Below are positions 15,501 to 28,039 of a stretch of 64,000 nt of DNA, one piece after another (the first letter of the stretch is position 1; each line of letters begins with the position of its first letter). The position numbers were made by a program, and so were the translations under genes. Below the pieces are notes generated by a model that saw only the letters and a program-made list of their open reading frames with translations, searched no databases and had not been told where the DNA came from. The stretch is taken from assembly GCF_000341285.1 (NCBI RefSeq), contig NW_005178435.1, forward strand, positions 69,501-133,500. Reading direction: 5' to 3'. The stretch is from Galdieria sulphuraria (lineage: Eukaryota; Rhodophyta; Bangiophyceae; Galdieriales; Galdieriaceae).

Positions 15501-18500
15501 TTCACTCCTTTCAAACGAACCCAAACCTTCAAAGTCTAAAATTACGTATAAGCAATCTTCTGCGATGCGCATAGTCATCCAAACTCCGTCAGTGCAACGT
15601 CCACCAGCAATATCAAATAAAGATCCAGTTAAATGATTCAACATATAGCTCTTTCCTGTGCTCTGTTTACCCATAGAGCTAAGTACTTTTGTAGGACCTT
15701 GCCAAGAATATAAAATGCAATCATACATTCCAAAATTGATGGAGTTCGCAAAATGGAGAATTTCTTGTCTTTCAATTTCAAAATCTCCTCGAAGTCCATC
15801 TATTAAAGGACGAAAACTGTTTGCTTCAGCTCTTGCTATCTGAATAGGAACCAGACAAATAACATCTTGGACCCACTTACTTAACATGGAAGTAAAATTA
15901 TTTGTTATCGAGTTAAACAGGTGGGGCAACTCAGAGTATGAATATGTACGAATACGGATGGGAATTTCCTTGACATCTTTGACTTTTCGAGTTTGCTCAA
16001 CAAATTTTTCCATTTTGGTTTCAACATAAGCATGAAATTTCTGCGTCAGATTCTCTAAGCTTTGATATTCGAACCACGTGGAGTTGAGCAAAACTAAAAT
16101 GTCAACCTTTTTCTGTTCAACGTTTTCAAGTACTGGTGAAATACAGAATTTGTCCATAGATAAAAATATATATTCCAAGTAGGAGATAACTGAAACTTCG
16201 AATGAAATAAGACGCCTTTCCGAGCTGCTTAAGTTGTTCATGTTGGTCACAATTTCGGCAAGGCTGTTGTCCATTGAAAGATGTACCTGAGAAGTTTTCA
16301 AACAATTGTTATTCCTATCCAAATAATACAATATCAACTGTGAAGATAGAAAGCTAAACCTGAGAGAGTCAATGTTTTCTTCTGAAAAATCCTTCGGAAG
16401 TTTCACCAAACCAAAATATTGCATGCCTCCACCGATATATATTTCAGCTTCTAAGAAGCTTATGTTATCGCAACCGTTCATCCAATCACTGTCGTTTTCC
16501 TTGTCTGGTGAGTAAATGGACGCTGTCTCGTCTTCAATATTCCTTGAGGAAACGACTGAACTAGAAGTAGACGAGAACGAAGAATTCAAATCAAAAGAAC
16601 GCTTCTTTAGTAGCATGAAACATGAGCCATCCGGTGCAGAAAGAACGCCTTCAACATTCTTCGTATTTATGGTTCGTGGCCTAAACATTTTGGTTGAAAA
16701 TTCGTAAGAACGCATCTTTCCTTCTTCATCGATGAAAATGAGATAAGACTTTGAAGTTAAAAAGAACATGTGGCATACAGAAACGTCATGAAAGACCTGA
16801 TCTAAATGAATTTCTGTGCTGGTCTTTTCTAACCGCTGCCAAGACTCATCAAAGCGATAAATATCTACTCTGGCACGTTCTGAATCATATAGAGCAACAA
16901 AACGACTAAATTCATCCAAAGCAAACAAATCAATACGGCTTTTAAAAGTCTTCAGTCGATTTTTGCCCAACAAAGATTTGTTTCTATCGACAAAAAGTCG
17001 GGTATACCCATCACCTTTATCAAAGATGAGGCTGATGAATACATTTCCTGAAACAATTGTAAAGTGTTTCAGTTCCTGAGCTTTAGAGTCGATCAACAAA
17101 TGTCCTCGATGGGGTGAGAAACAAGGTTTTAAAGGAGCTTTTTGATCAGCCTCTGCTCTCTGGAGGTCTTTGTTTAGGACCTGGATTTCTATAACATCAA
17201 TAACCGTCTTTGGTCTTGAGATGCATTCTTCTTCATAAGTCAAAACTATTTCTCCATTAGGCATAGAAAAAGGTCGACTCATTTCAAAAGAGTTATTTGT
17301 GGAATCTAAAGAAAATGAGGAATTGTGATAACTTGTCAAGGATAATCGTTTTTCAGAAGAATCTTCTGCATGCGATTCTATGCCATGAGCAGCTTCTATA
17401 AATGCACAGCCTTTTATAATTAATTTCATGTCACCACAAGAATCTTTAGTCATTTCATACTTGCGATCATCTAGAAAGCTTCCTGTCTGAGTCCGATATC
17501 TTTCTCGATACTTGGCACGTAGCTCTTCTGAACGTTGGGATACCAAACTTTCATAGCTTGGTATTGCTGCCAAAATTGCTCTTTGAACCTTTAAAATGCA
17601 ATTGTGTCTTTCTCTGCCGTAAGTCTTCTTCACAATTTCCTGAACATCTCCATCATTTGAGAAAGGCTTCCCTTGCGCAAGACTACACTCAAATTTTCGC
17701 AAAGCTTCACCGACCAAAGTTTTTAATTCTTCGGGATTAGAATGCAGTGAATACCATTCTTTCAAAGTTTTTGTCGTCATCACACGGATAATCAACTTTT
17801 TCTGCTCTCCAAAATTTCCCCGAGAAATATACACTGCTGGACCCCATCTCTTTAGAATAAAGACTCTTCCTAGGCAGTAACGTTCACGAAGATCTTGAAC
17901 AACCAATTTCGGTGAAAACTCTTCCAAAGAGATATAATCATTGACAAGTTTCAACTCTGCCTGATTACTCTCACTCATTTCTTCCTTTTCTTGTGGTGAC
18001 GTCTGCATATGTTTCAAGTTAACACCAAGTAAGAACCTGTCATCGTTGAGAAAGTTATTACTGGGCAGTCGATGTTCTTCACCACAATAGCTGCATATGA
18101 TAAAGGAGGCTGATATATCTTCTTTGATTTCTAAAGTCTGAAAATCGTCTAAACAAAAAACATGCCATCCTTTCGAACATGACAACATTCTTCCATTATG
18201 AACTGAAACACAAATGTTGCACATAACACAATAGGCATTCTCATCAGTAGCATTTGTGCGTACTAATCGCTCTTCGATTGGAAAATTTTCGTTTAAGAAG
18301 AGAACCATGGCATTCTTCGCTCTCTCGACCCACATATCACGCTCTTCAGTAATCTTACTTGGTACCTTGGAAAGCTCCTTCTGCAGCTCTTTCTGACACT
18401 CATTCAAAGTTTGGCAAAGAGTTTGATATCGTGCATAACTTGACTCATGGCCGTATTTTAATAAAGTAAGAAACTCTTCATTAGAAAGATTGAAGATTAC

Positions 18501-20095
18501 TTTTCTTGACTTCAGTTTGTCGGATATAAATCCATGGAATTTAGGTAGAGTAAATCGCTCAGTTCGACTAACAATCTCTTTCTCGACACAAGTCTCGTGC
18601 TCCACTAACAAGGCATGACGAAAAATACCACTACTCATAAAACATCGATTTGAGTCACAGTCATCAGGAAGACAAACAGAATGTGAAGAACCAAACCGGA
18701 GCTTTTCATGCTTCTCAGATTGTAACTCGACAGAACCATAAATTTCTCTTTCGATTTCGTCTGTTTCATCTCTCAATTGAGTGCTTGCGAAGGTTTCCCA
18801 CTCTTCCTTACTATTCACACATATAATCTGACTACATAGTTCTTGCAAATATCGAATGAAGTTACAGCTGATGTCTTTCATAGAAGGAGATAAAAAAGAA
18901 GTGTAGGGAAGCCAGACAAAGAGAACTAACGGACTTTGTTTTCTGATGACGACGTAGATACCTTTTGAAAGCCACATTTCTTCTCCATTCAAGAAACTTT
19001 GATAGTCAGTAGAAGAAAGAATGGAGCAACTGTACAAAAATTCAACTATTCCACGACGTGAGCCAAATACTCCCAGAGTTGATACTAAAGTTTTCTTCAG
19101 TAGCGAGAAGTCTATGAAATCTCCAATGTCGCTTGTTGAACAATCAGAGAAAGTGTTGCACAGTTCTTTCACTGTTGATTTATTGACAAGGATCTTCTCC
19201 ACAACACTAACGTCCACAGAATCTTCAACCACACCAATTAACTGTCTTATTCTGCCTGTTGTCTTCGTTTTAGGACTCTGCAAAACTTTATAGTCTGAAA
19301 AGTTAGAATGAGTCTCTTTTTTGGAACTTTCCTTTCTGACACTGTTTGCAATCGTTTCAGAATTTTCTGTCGATACTAGCTTCTCTTGTTGGCCGCAATT
19401 ATTGACATCTTTGATACAAGTTAGAGAACTTTTTTTGGAAGAGTGAGAAACAACTTACTTGTTACAGAAATAGACGAAGTTGTGCTCAGCTCTGAAGCAG
19501 TTTTGCTACATTCTAATGGAGAGTTCTCTTCTATCCACTTTGGTAACAAGGCTTTCGGCCATTTCCCTTCAACTGTTAGCAATGAGCTTAGAGCTTTTCG
19601 TGAGTGTGAAGATTTTGAACGAGCTTTGTGGACGATAGGGTCACAAGAATTACAATATGGCGCCCAGTGGCATTCACGACAAATAACTGAGCCCACTTCA
19701 TCCAGACAGTTTTGACAAACAATATCTATATGTCTTTTTTTAGGAAGATTACAAACATGTAGTAGACAGGACTTACCGTCAATGTTATATCTTTCTACAG
19801 TAGAAAGAACGATACCTTTGTTTTTACACTTTAATAAATTATTCTTATCGCAAACCTTACATAGTGCAAGGTTTAGTGGGTGCCAATAGAAAACTGATCT
19901 ACCACTGCATAATCCACAAGGGACAGTAGCAGTGGTATTCTCCAAAGCATCATTGGTTTCTTCTGTTGTAGACTCTAGGGTTTGTGCAACTGTGCCATTT
20001 CTGCTGTTGGCATGTGAAGAAGTAGATTGAGTGGTCGGCTTTTCACTTTCATATCTATGTGATGAACAGCTTACGAAGGAAGGTGCACGAGACAT
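12594..20095 (-). CDS. Giant B-box / large GTPase / Cys-rich / VWA-like protein
   Basis: Two exons, 19459-20095 and 12594-19408, join in frame across a 50-nt intron and encode 2,483 residues. Residues 60-90 hold a Cys-rich motif. Residues 127-164 form a B-box-like zinc finger (C-x2-C-x8-C-x2-C-x4-C-x2-C then His). Near 600 is a second Cys/His cluster (CVMCNIC...CSKGWHVFC...CSYCGEEH). Residues about 950-1300 look like irregular beta repeats. At about 1458 is a P-loop, GKQSTGKS, and at about 1503 DFEGLG, the DxEGL form seen in GBP, atlastin and VLIG GTPases. Residues about 1830-2110 are packed with Cys/His, including CPSCGYFCIRSFGH and HGNM. The C-terminus has a VWA-like fold with LLLVTDGNVE. 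The domains suggest a GTP-controlled, possibly ubiquitin- or defence-linked assembly, but function is unknown. Confidence 0.85.
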
Positions 20096-20882
20096 TCCTT
20101 CCCAAATGCAAATATTCGAAAATGGCGGGCAATGAGCTTCATGTTTGGTTGATTAGGGTTTATGAAACCCAATTCATTCCTCTTTTCCTTTCTTGCAAAG
20201 CCTTGAGAGACATTTTATTCGATTTGAAATCAATGTGTAGTTGGAAATGAGTTGAACGATATTTCTATTATTCTTAGGAAAAGAGAAACTACTGCTTAAA
20301 TAGCTCAATTGTTGGACAGGAAGTATGCTAAGAATTCTTGCGTATTCATCAGTTGGTTTTATTTGGCAAGCATATAAAATAAAAAGAAATAATCATGATA
20401 GAATAGTCCAAAGTATTTTACCGAAATAGTATTCTATTCAGAGTAGGAAATTGTGACTATTTTCAAGCGCAGAAATGTCCAATTTGTCCTTGATGAGTTT
20501 GTTTTCGACATCAAAGACTACCTACAAGATCTTGGAACACTTCGTTGAGATTACAGTTCTAGTAAGCTTATTCAACCACTACAGATTGGATACGCTGAAT
20601 TTTATGTTCTCTCGTTCCAATAATGAAAAATTAGATCTTGTGAAGTTTGAAAGCTGGGGATAGGAAAGAACTGAGCCAAGTTCGAGTAGCTACTCATTCT
20701 TTTTCCAATGAAGAAACAACCAGAGGATTCCACTTGAGTCTCCTATCGAGAACAATCCAAAATCAAAAGGGCTCAGTGGCAAAACAATTTTAGCAAAGCA
20801 ATGATTTTCTTGGATCGGTGCAATCACCTGAATTTGTAAACAACCAAGCCTTGAAACTTTGCTCTATACATAGCTCGACTGC
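20096..20882. other. Divergent intergenic region, 787 bp
   Basis: This lies between the start codons of the giant GTPase gene (-) and an MFS transporter (+), so it should contain both promoters. It holds only short open frames (about 60 codons) without motifs. No tRNA or repeat was recognised. Confidence 0.5.
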
Positions 20883-22259
20883 ATGGATCCAAGAGTGGTC
20901 GAGGAGAAGATACCACTATTGCTCTCGAAAAAGGAACGCGTGAATGCTTCAAGAGGTGACTGTCTTTTTGATGGTAACACAGTAAACGGTGTAACCAATG
21001 ACAGTTCATCTTGTCTTGACTGGGGATCGTTACTGGTCGTTTACTTGGTAACTTTACTTTCAGAGTCTTCGAGAGGCTTGTTTCTTGCTTCACAGTGGCC
21101 TTATCTTGAAAGACTAGGCGGTACCAAGTCTTTGCTTGGTGTATTCGTTGCCTTGTTTTCTGTTGGAAGAATGCTATCGACAGTGCCACTAGGCTTCCTT
21201 AGTGATCGGTTTTCAATCAAAACTGTGTATCTTTGGTGTACTGTATGTCAAATTTTTGGTCATTTCTTATACTGTGTGGCTCCTCGAGTGTCGATTCTTC
21301 TTTTGTCAAGAGTATTAGTGGGATTTGGCAGTGCAACTATGAGTATTTCACGTGCTCACGTCACCAAAGCGACTACTCTATTGGACAGAACGAAACACTT
21401 TGGTTACCTATCTGCTGTTCAGTTTGTGGGGTTTGCAGTTCTCCCCTTGGCAAATGGAGCACTTGCCGAGTTACCTATGTTCTCATGGGCCTTTATTGTC
21501 TTTGATCCTTTAACTTTGCCCGGTTGGACATTATTTGCTGCCAATTCACTAGCCTTACTTATTATTATTTTGTACTACCGTGATCCCGAGTCTACAGTTA
21601 GTTCCTCCTCAGATGACAACTATACTAAAAGTGCTTCATTTTACCCTTCCCAGCACCGTCCAGATTTTTCAGTTCTAGGAGCATGTCTCTTCCTGAATGT
21701 TTGCTTTCGAGGAGTGATAGCCGAGTTCGAAACGATAAGTTCACCACTTATGATTGATATGTATCATGTGAGTGTTGCAGATACTGGGTTTATCATCGGA
21801 ATGCTAGGTTGCCTCGGTCTGGCATGGTATTTATCGTTAGCTTGGCTATCAAAATTTCTTGGTGACGCACAACTGACGTTGATGGGTTTGCTGCTGTTAT
21901 TGATTGGTACGTTGTGGTTGGCAATTCCCACTGGTCGTCCCTCCTTCATTATGTTCCTATTCAATATGGGCCTTGTTTGGAGTGTAGCCTATCCCATTGG
22001 ACAGACTGCAGTACTTTCCCTCTTTTCAAAGGTACTCAAGAATGTTTCTGTTGGTGGTTTTTTGGGTGTCTTTTCAGCTCTCGGAAGTTTTGCTAGAATC
22101 ATTTTTGCATGTTTGGCTGGTGGTTTGTGGAGTATCGGAGGTTTTCGTTCCGTCTTCACTTGTGCAGTTATTTTTGTGGTGGCATCCATATTTGTATTTG
22201 CATTCGCATTTACTTCGTTTCATGAACAACTGAAAGTCCAAGGTCGATCGAATATTTAA
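20883..22259 (+). CDS. MFS transporter, MFSD8/CLN7-like
   Basis: A single-exon 458-residue membrane protein of the major facilitator superfamily. About twelve hydrophobic segments are visible after a 45-residue cytosolic N-terminus. The MFS loop 2-3 signature appears as GFLSDRFSIKTVY. The segment SRVLVGFGSATMSISRAH followed by RTKHFGYLSAVQFVGF resembles the MFSD8/CLN7 and plant SPX-MFS branch, which act in lysosomal or vacuolar membranes. There is no SPX domain here. The substrate cannot be told from sequence. The gene converges on the repeat-protein gene, with 95 bp between the two stop codons. Confidence 0.85.
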   Translation: MDPRVVEEKIPLLLSKKERVNASRGDCLFDGNTVNGVTNDSSSCLDWGSLLVVYLVTLLSESSRGLFLASQWPYLERLGGTKSLLGVFVALFSVGRMLSTVPLGFLSDRFSIKTVYLWCTVCQIFGHFLYCVAPRVSILLLSRVLVGFGSATMSISRAHVTKATTLLDRTKHFGYLSAVQFVGFAVLPLANGALAELPMFSWAFIVFDPLTLPGWTLFAANSLALLIIILYYRDPESTVSSSSDDNYTKSASFYPSQHRPDFSVLGACLFLNVCFRGVIAEFETISSPLMIDMYHVSVADTGFIIGMLGCLGLAWYLSLAWLSKFLGDAQLTLMGLLLLLIGTLWLAIPTGRPSFIMFLFNMGLVWSVAYPIGQTAVLSLFSKVLKNVSVGGFLGVFSALGSFARIIFACLAGGLWSIGGFRSVFTCAVIFVVASIFVFAFAFTSFHEQLKVQGRSNI

Positions 22260-22354
22260 GAGTCGAGTGTTAAGCCACATTTGGGCGTAACCCTCTATGA
22301 CAGGCTTTATTCCAAGATCTTGGGGAATGGAGGCATCATTTCGAATTGGAGTCT

Positions 22355-24227
22355 TTAGTAAGCGGGACTTGGTGAAGATGAGTAAGGAGCTGGCGTACTC
22401 ACTGGCATCCACTGACTTTCTTCACATTTCTCTTTCGTGGAATATTCTGGATAACATCTTTCATAGAATTTGGGGATGCTATATTCTTTGTAGCAAACCT
22501 TGTAAGCGACTTCCTGTTGTGGAACATATTTGACACATTGCTTGGGGTTGATGACCTGTTCCTGTAGATAAAGAACGCATTGTCGTTGCTGAATCTTTTG
22601 CACCTCATAATTCATGGCGCACTGTTCATTCTTAATTATTTGTTGAGGTACATATTTGATACATTGGCGACTCTTAACTTCTTCCTCAGTTACATAACGC
22701 ACACACTGCTTTTGTTGTACTTTCTGCATCGGAATATAACGGACACATTGCTTGTCCATAATTTGCTGTTGCATTACATATTTAACACACTGTTGAGCTT
22801 TGATTTCTTGTTGATATGTATTCATCGAACATGTCCTATTCTCCACTTTCGTTTCTTCGATGTACTTGATGCATTGTTCGTACCGGATTTTCTGTACCGA
22901 GTAATATTTGGTGCAATAATTCTCTTTCATCATTTGTTTGTTCACATATTTAAGGCAGTAACTTTCCTTTTGCTTCTTGACAGGTACTGTCTTGTAGCAG
23001 GTTTCATATGCAATCGTTTGAACAGGATACGATGTGTAGCATGTCTGATATTTAACTTGTTCCACTGCTTTCTGACAGTATTTTGTTGGATAATAGCTGG
23101 ACTGAGACTCTTGAGGATATTGTCCATATCCTCGTTCAACTTTATCTGCCAACTTGTCCTTGGAAAGTCTACTGTATGCTGATGTTGATGGTGTCGAATA
23201 GCCTAAAGATGAAAGCTAGTTAGAACTACAAGATCTCAAGTTACATCTTACGCACCATATTCGCAAGGGTATTGTACATATGTCGTATAATACGTTGGAC
23301 AACTATAAGCCTTTGTCTGTTGTACCGTATAATATGTTGGACAAGAATACGATTGGGTTTCATACGTGACATATGTGGTTGGGCAAGGATAATATGTAGC
23401 TGACTGAACTGTATAATATGTTGCACATGGATACATGGTAGCCGTCTGCTCCGTATAATACGTTGGACAACTGTAGTATGTCGGCACTGTTACGGTATAG
23501 GTTGTCGGACACGGATACTCCTGTTTCATTGTAGTTGTATAGTAGGTAGGACAAGGATAATATACTGCAGATTGTACTGAATAATACTGAGGGCAGCTGT
23601 AGTAAGTTGGAATTTGCACCTCATAATAGGTTGGACATGGGTAGTAGATGGCAGATTGAACAGCTACTTCCGAAGGGCAAGGATAATATACGGCGCTTTC
23701 TACGGTATAATACTTTGGACAAGGCACATTCGTTGACTCCATCACGCTGTAATACGTTGGGCATGGATAATACTGTGCCACACTTTTCTGCGAATACATA
23801 GGACAGGGATAATATACTGGAGATTGCACAGTATAGTATTCTGGGCATGAATAACTCAGTTTCTCAGGAACCATGTACTGATAGATGTTACACTTTTGTC
23901 CTGAAACATAAGTATATTGACAACATTTTTTCACTTTCTCATACTTGAAAGGATGTCAGTAAATAGAAAGTAGTATCTATAATGTGAACCTACATAGATG
24001 CACTTTGGAGGATAACTTTGTGCTGGTTCCACGTACTTTTGAAGCTGAGCTTCTGTAACTTGACTCGTATACTGAGAAGAATATGATGAATATGCTCCTC
24101 GATAAACACCCTTACTATCAACATCATCGCTTTTGGCCGCATGCGTGAGCTCTGCTTTCACAAGGCATGATATGAAGATACATGCAAGAAAGGCTGACCA
24201 AAGTAATGCAGAATAACGATGACTCAT
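22355..24227 (-). CDS. Secreted protein of 14-residue Cys/Tyr tandem repeats
   Basis: Three exons (23994-24227, 23256-23943, 22355-23202) join in frame across introns of 50 and 53 nt, giving about 589 residues. The start at 24227 begins a clear signal peptide (SALLWSAFLACIFISCLVKA). Exon 2 encodes about 14 repeats of the form YYPCPTYYTVQSAT, one Cys per 14 residues, very rich in Tyr and Pro. Exon 3 encodes about 15 repeats of a second type, such as CVKYVPQQEVAYK and CVRYVTEEEVKSRQ, again with one Cys per 14 residues but rich in Lys and Gln. The tail is Ser/Pro-rich. I infer an extracellular or wall protein, probably disulphide- or dityrosine-crosslinked. I recognise no named family. Confidence 0.85.
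22400..23900 (-). repeat. Coding tandem repeats, 42-bp period, two blocks
   Basis: The DNA of the repeat-protein gene has a 42-bp period in both blocks. The upstream block (about 23256-23900) keeps strong DNA similarity between units, visible as recurring ATAATA, GGACA and GGATAATA on the + strand. The downstream block (about 22420-23110) is more diverged. An intron separates the blocks. Confidence 0.8.
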
Positions 24228-24444
24228 CTTTGACCAAGTTCTGAAAAGTAACAAAGAACGTTGTTATAATTCCCAACCTAAAAAATTAGCCTTAAAAAGG
24301 ATTGTTGTCTTTCTAGAAATGGTATTCATTAGCAGCCTAATTGGCGCCAGCATTGCAAGCATTTTTTTTATGGTGGGTGGTTCAATTCATAAGATTCCAC
24401 GTCAATCGACCCAGCCCCCTTCATTTTTCTTGCTTGATCTCCGC

Positions 24445-26225
24445 TCATGGCATCATTCGTTCCAGCGCACATTTACGACAGTCCAAATGTAGTTGGGACA
24501 ACAGTGATCTGCTTTCCAAGCCATCTGTTTTCCAATGATCCAACGGGAAACAATAAAACACCATGAGCAGGACAACATAACAACACACATTGCATAAACA
24601 GCGATAAAATAGTAAATGATCTGAGTCCAATATATTCACTGTATAGTGAGAGACGTCACGTTCTCCCTTTGACTTTTGTTTTCTGAAATCTCCTTGAAGC
24701 TTTGTCGACGTAAATACCAAGCAAACCAGATGAATAATGATATAGTTTGGTACAAAGTAACGCAACTCTAGAAGTGGAATAAAAATAAAGGGAAATGCAA
24801 TCAAAAACTTCAAATATGTTTGTTCCAAAATTTCGAGATTCCGTAGTTTCTCTTCCATGCTGTAAGTGGCCACAAGACTAAATGGAATCAAAGCATATCT
24901 CAAATATTTGCGTTTCTGAAAAACACATCGAACAAATAAAAAAGTATAATGTCGTCGATCTGATAGAAGGAAGGGATGCAAATATATGCAGTATCGAACA
25001 CAAAGAAAGAAGATCATTGCCATAAGTTGCCAATATAAAGAACTATCTCTAAGACTTTTCAAGAATCTAAGGACTAAAAAAACTAGGCGACCATAAGAAC
25101 GTTTCGTAAATATCCACAAGTATCAACATACCGCTTGGAGGATAGAACAAAAGTTCATAACATAAAAAATACAATACCATAGTAGGGTGAAAAATCTGGT
25201 TTCTGTGAGAATATTTCTGCGGTACTGTTACCAACTTACTAGTCTGTGATGTTCTGCGTGACCTATAGCAACCGTTCCTCTCTGAACCAACCATAAACCA
25301 TAGCCTATAAAACAAACAAAATGTGGCCAACATAAACGAAAACAGGCTATTGGATTGAAAATAAAGTTAGCCAGCAATTTCCATAAGAACGAAACGATAC
25401 TACGAATGTTAGCAAACAAAGACTTTTTCGAGTAGCATACCTCGATGGTGACATTTCTGCATTGCAGTCGAAAAGTTGACTTGCAAGAATAAGGCAAGAA
25501 ACAAGATGATACATCAAACTGGTCTGTCGATGAAGAGTTGCAAGAGTTGCAAAAATAGCAGCATTTACAGGTGAACGTTTATAGGAAAACCGAAGACACA
25601 GGAGACCAAAGTACAACGATGGAACATCCGTATAATAAAAGAAATAATAAAAAAATAAGATCGGATGACTCCATAAGAAAAGTAACTAGAAGGAATATAA
25701 TTAGCCTAAAATTCTGAGAAAAAAGTTCCAAATACCTGTGTTGAACTTATGCTGCGTCTTGAGAGTCGTGACCAACTCTTGAACTCCAACCATAACAACA
25801 CAGCAAAACAACCACATATCAGACGTAAGAACAAGACACTACATATCTGAATATAAAGCAAATAAGATTGAGAATATTATTTCAATAGAATTTCAAGTTG
25901 TTATGACATATAGAAACTTACACAGGAATTTAAAAAGGGAATCGAGAGCACTTTAGTCAAAATAGAAAGTAACCAAGGCCACATATATAAACCAGGAGGA
26001 GTCGAAATTCGAGCATCGTAACTAAACAGATGCCCTTTACAATAACTTCGTGCTTGTTCCATATGAAGTTCTTCATCCATATAAGGTTGGGGCTTCAGCA
26101 GGATAAGCTATGGGAAAAAAAGTGAAAAGCTCTGATATACCCACTTGAAGCAAGTTGAAGATCAAGGTATTCATCCCAAAACTTGTAAAAACCAAAAGAA
26201 GCAGCCAGGTGTGTTTGGAAATCAT
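24445..26225 (-). CDS. ALG10: Alpha-1,2-glucosyltransferase ALG10
   Basis: ER membrane enzyme that adds the last glucose to the lipid-linked oligosaccharide before transfer to protein. Several exons on the minus strand carry family hallmarks in order: PYMDEELHMEQARSYCKG, TPPGLYMWPW, YYTDVPSLYF, RQTS, and HPFLLSDRRHYTF near the C-terminus. Many hydrophobic segments lie between. The open frame goes upstream only to a TTG, so the ATG at 26225 was taken as start; it begins a hydrophobic first helix. The second exon starts LILLKPQPYMDEE after an intron with donor GTGGGTAT. At least five short introns are implied, and some middle joins (25100-25900) were not traced base by base. Confidence 0.9.
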
Positions 26226-26439
26226 CTCAACTCTATTCTTATTCGAGCTGTTTATGGTGTGAATAACAATTAATAAATAGGACTCGTCTTGAACCGGCAA
26301 ATTCCTACAAGAAATATCTGAAATGAATTCTTTAATTTTGAAAGTCTTATAACGCCTAGAAAATAAGTCGAGAAATATACAAACCTAAATAAGAAACATT
26401 TGTAATATTTCTAGAGTCGTGTTAAATCTAACGATTCAA

Positions 26440-28039
26440 TCATTCGTTTTCTTCTTTGAGTTGCTTTTCCCATGAAAGACAGGACACTAAAAAGTCATCT
26501 AACGCTACAAAGCCATCAAACAACCAAGGACAACCCGATATCAATTACCTTCTCCATTCAATACTTTTTCAGGATTTCGATGTTCAAAGCCTGTACGCAT
26601 ATCTTTCACTAACTGATAAGGTGCCATAACGTACGATCGAATTTGATTTCCAAACTGTGCATCCTTTGAACGCTCCGATATATTATTAATTTCTTCTTCT
26701 CTTTTCAACTGCTCTACAAATCATTTTAGAGCAAATCATACATAGAAAAATTGTTTTACCTAGGTACTGTAGCTTTGACTCTAACACCTTTAAAGCAGTT
26801 AGTTTATTTTGATACTGCGAACGCTCTGACTGGCACTGGACTGTAATGCCCGTTGGAATATGAACAATGCGAATCTGCAATACAAAGACCAACCAATAAT
26901 CAGAAATAACTCACCATTAAGCTCCGTCACGTACCGCACTTTCGGTTTTATTGACATGTTGACCTCCAGAACCAGAAGCGCGAAATGTGTCGATCTTCAG
27001 CGAGCCCGGTTCTATCAGATTCTCCTTCACATCTTCACCAACATCAGGAATGACAGAAACTGCAACAAAAGAAGTATGTCTACGACCTCCAGAATCAAAT
27101 GGCGAAATGCGAACCTGAATAGTTCAACTCTTTTCATTCTCCCAAGACTTGTACTCACCAGTCTATGAACGCCTGCTTCTTTTCTCAACCAACCAAAAGC
27201 ACATCCATCACCGCCGTCAATCTTCAACATTCCTGAACGAATACCCGCCACCTCTCCTTTATTCTCATCAACAATATCCACAATATATGAGTGCTGTTCC
27301 GCCCAGCTGGAAAGCCAAGTCAAATCCTACTCTTAAGCACAGATAAAAACAAAAATACCGGGTATACATTCGAAATAGTATAGAACACCAGTCCATACTT
27401 TCAACTCCTCCTGCTCCTGAATGCAACTCCAAGTACGCACCTTTGTGAACTCCGTCTTCTCCAACGATCGCCTGTCGCTCAATGTCTTCTGCACGACTTT
27501 TCAATGACAACATTTCCTCTAAGATTTCCTTTAGACCCGACGAGTCCTTTTCTTGCTATGCAATAGTTACTCTCACGAGACAAGTCAAAGTTTCAGTCAT
27601 CTACAAACCTCCATTATGAGACCGAGGTTATGGTAATCTTCGAGATCCTTTGAACAGGAGTCTATGGATTCCAGCTAAAACTAATAAGAAACTTTGCATG
27701 CAAAAACTTGAACCTACTTTCTTCGATAGCTGAGCATATTCTCGTGATAGCTTGATTCGACTCTTCAAATTCGTTTCTGTTGCTTCAAAACTCTTCAGTT
27801 CTGTTTCCATTTGGTCCAATCTCTTGTGCATATTATCATATTTCAGTAACCTCTTCGCTCTTTCTAGAGCTGCAGCCGCACTTCTTGAGTGGTTCAAGAG
27901 TGCCTGTATGAGTTGTGCGTTTTGTTCAGAACTATCCTGCAAGGTCAAGTGATGTGACAAACAACCCAAAAAAATACCAACCTGCTACAAAAGTTACCAC
28001 AACAGACTCGCCTTGAGGGACAAAAAGCTCGGTAAGCAT
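26440..28039 (-). CDS. Organellar peptide chain release factor 2 (prfB-like)
   Basis: Class I release factor for UGA/UAA stops in plastid or mitochondrion. Exons on the minus strand show [44 protein letters not shown], the catalytic GGQ loop as [14 protein letters not shown], and [18 protein letters not shown]. These follow bacterial RF2 order. The N-terminal helical domain is encoded by the exon near 27720-27950 ([19 protein letters not shown]). The start at 28039 ([14 protein letters not shown]) is provisional: it needs a 67-nt first intron and does not look like a strong transit peptide, so an exon further upstream is possible. The protein ends [20 protein letters not shown] and stops at 26440. 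About eight short introns are present. Confidence 0.88.

Noticed and set aside
22355-23943. CRISPR-like or satellite repeat array
   Set aside because: The 42-bp period lies in open reading frames with conserved Cys spacing, spliced introns and a signal peptide; there are no distinct spacers.
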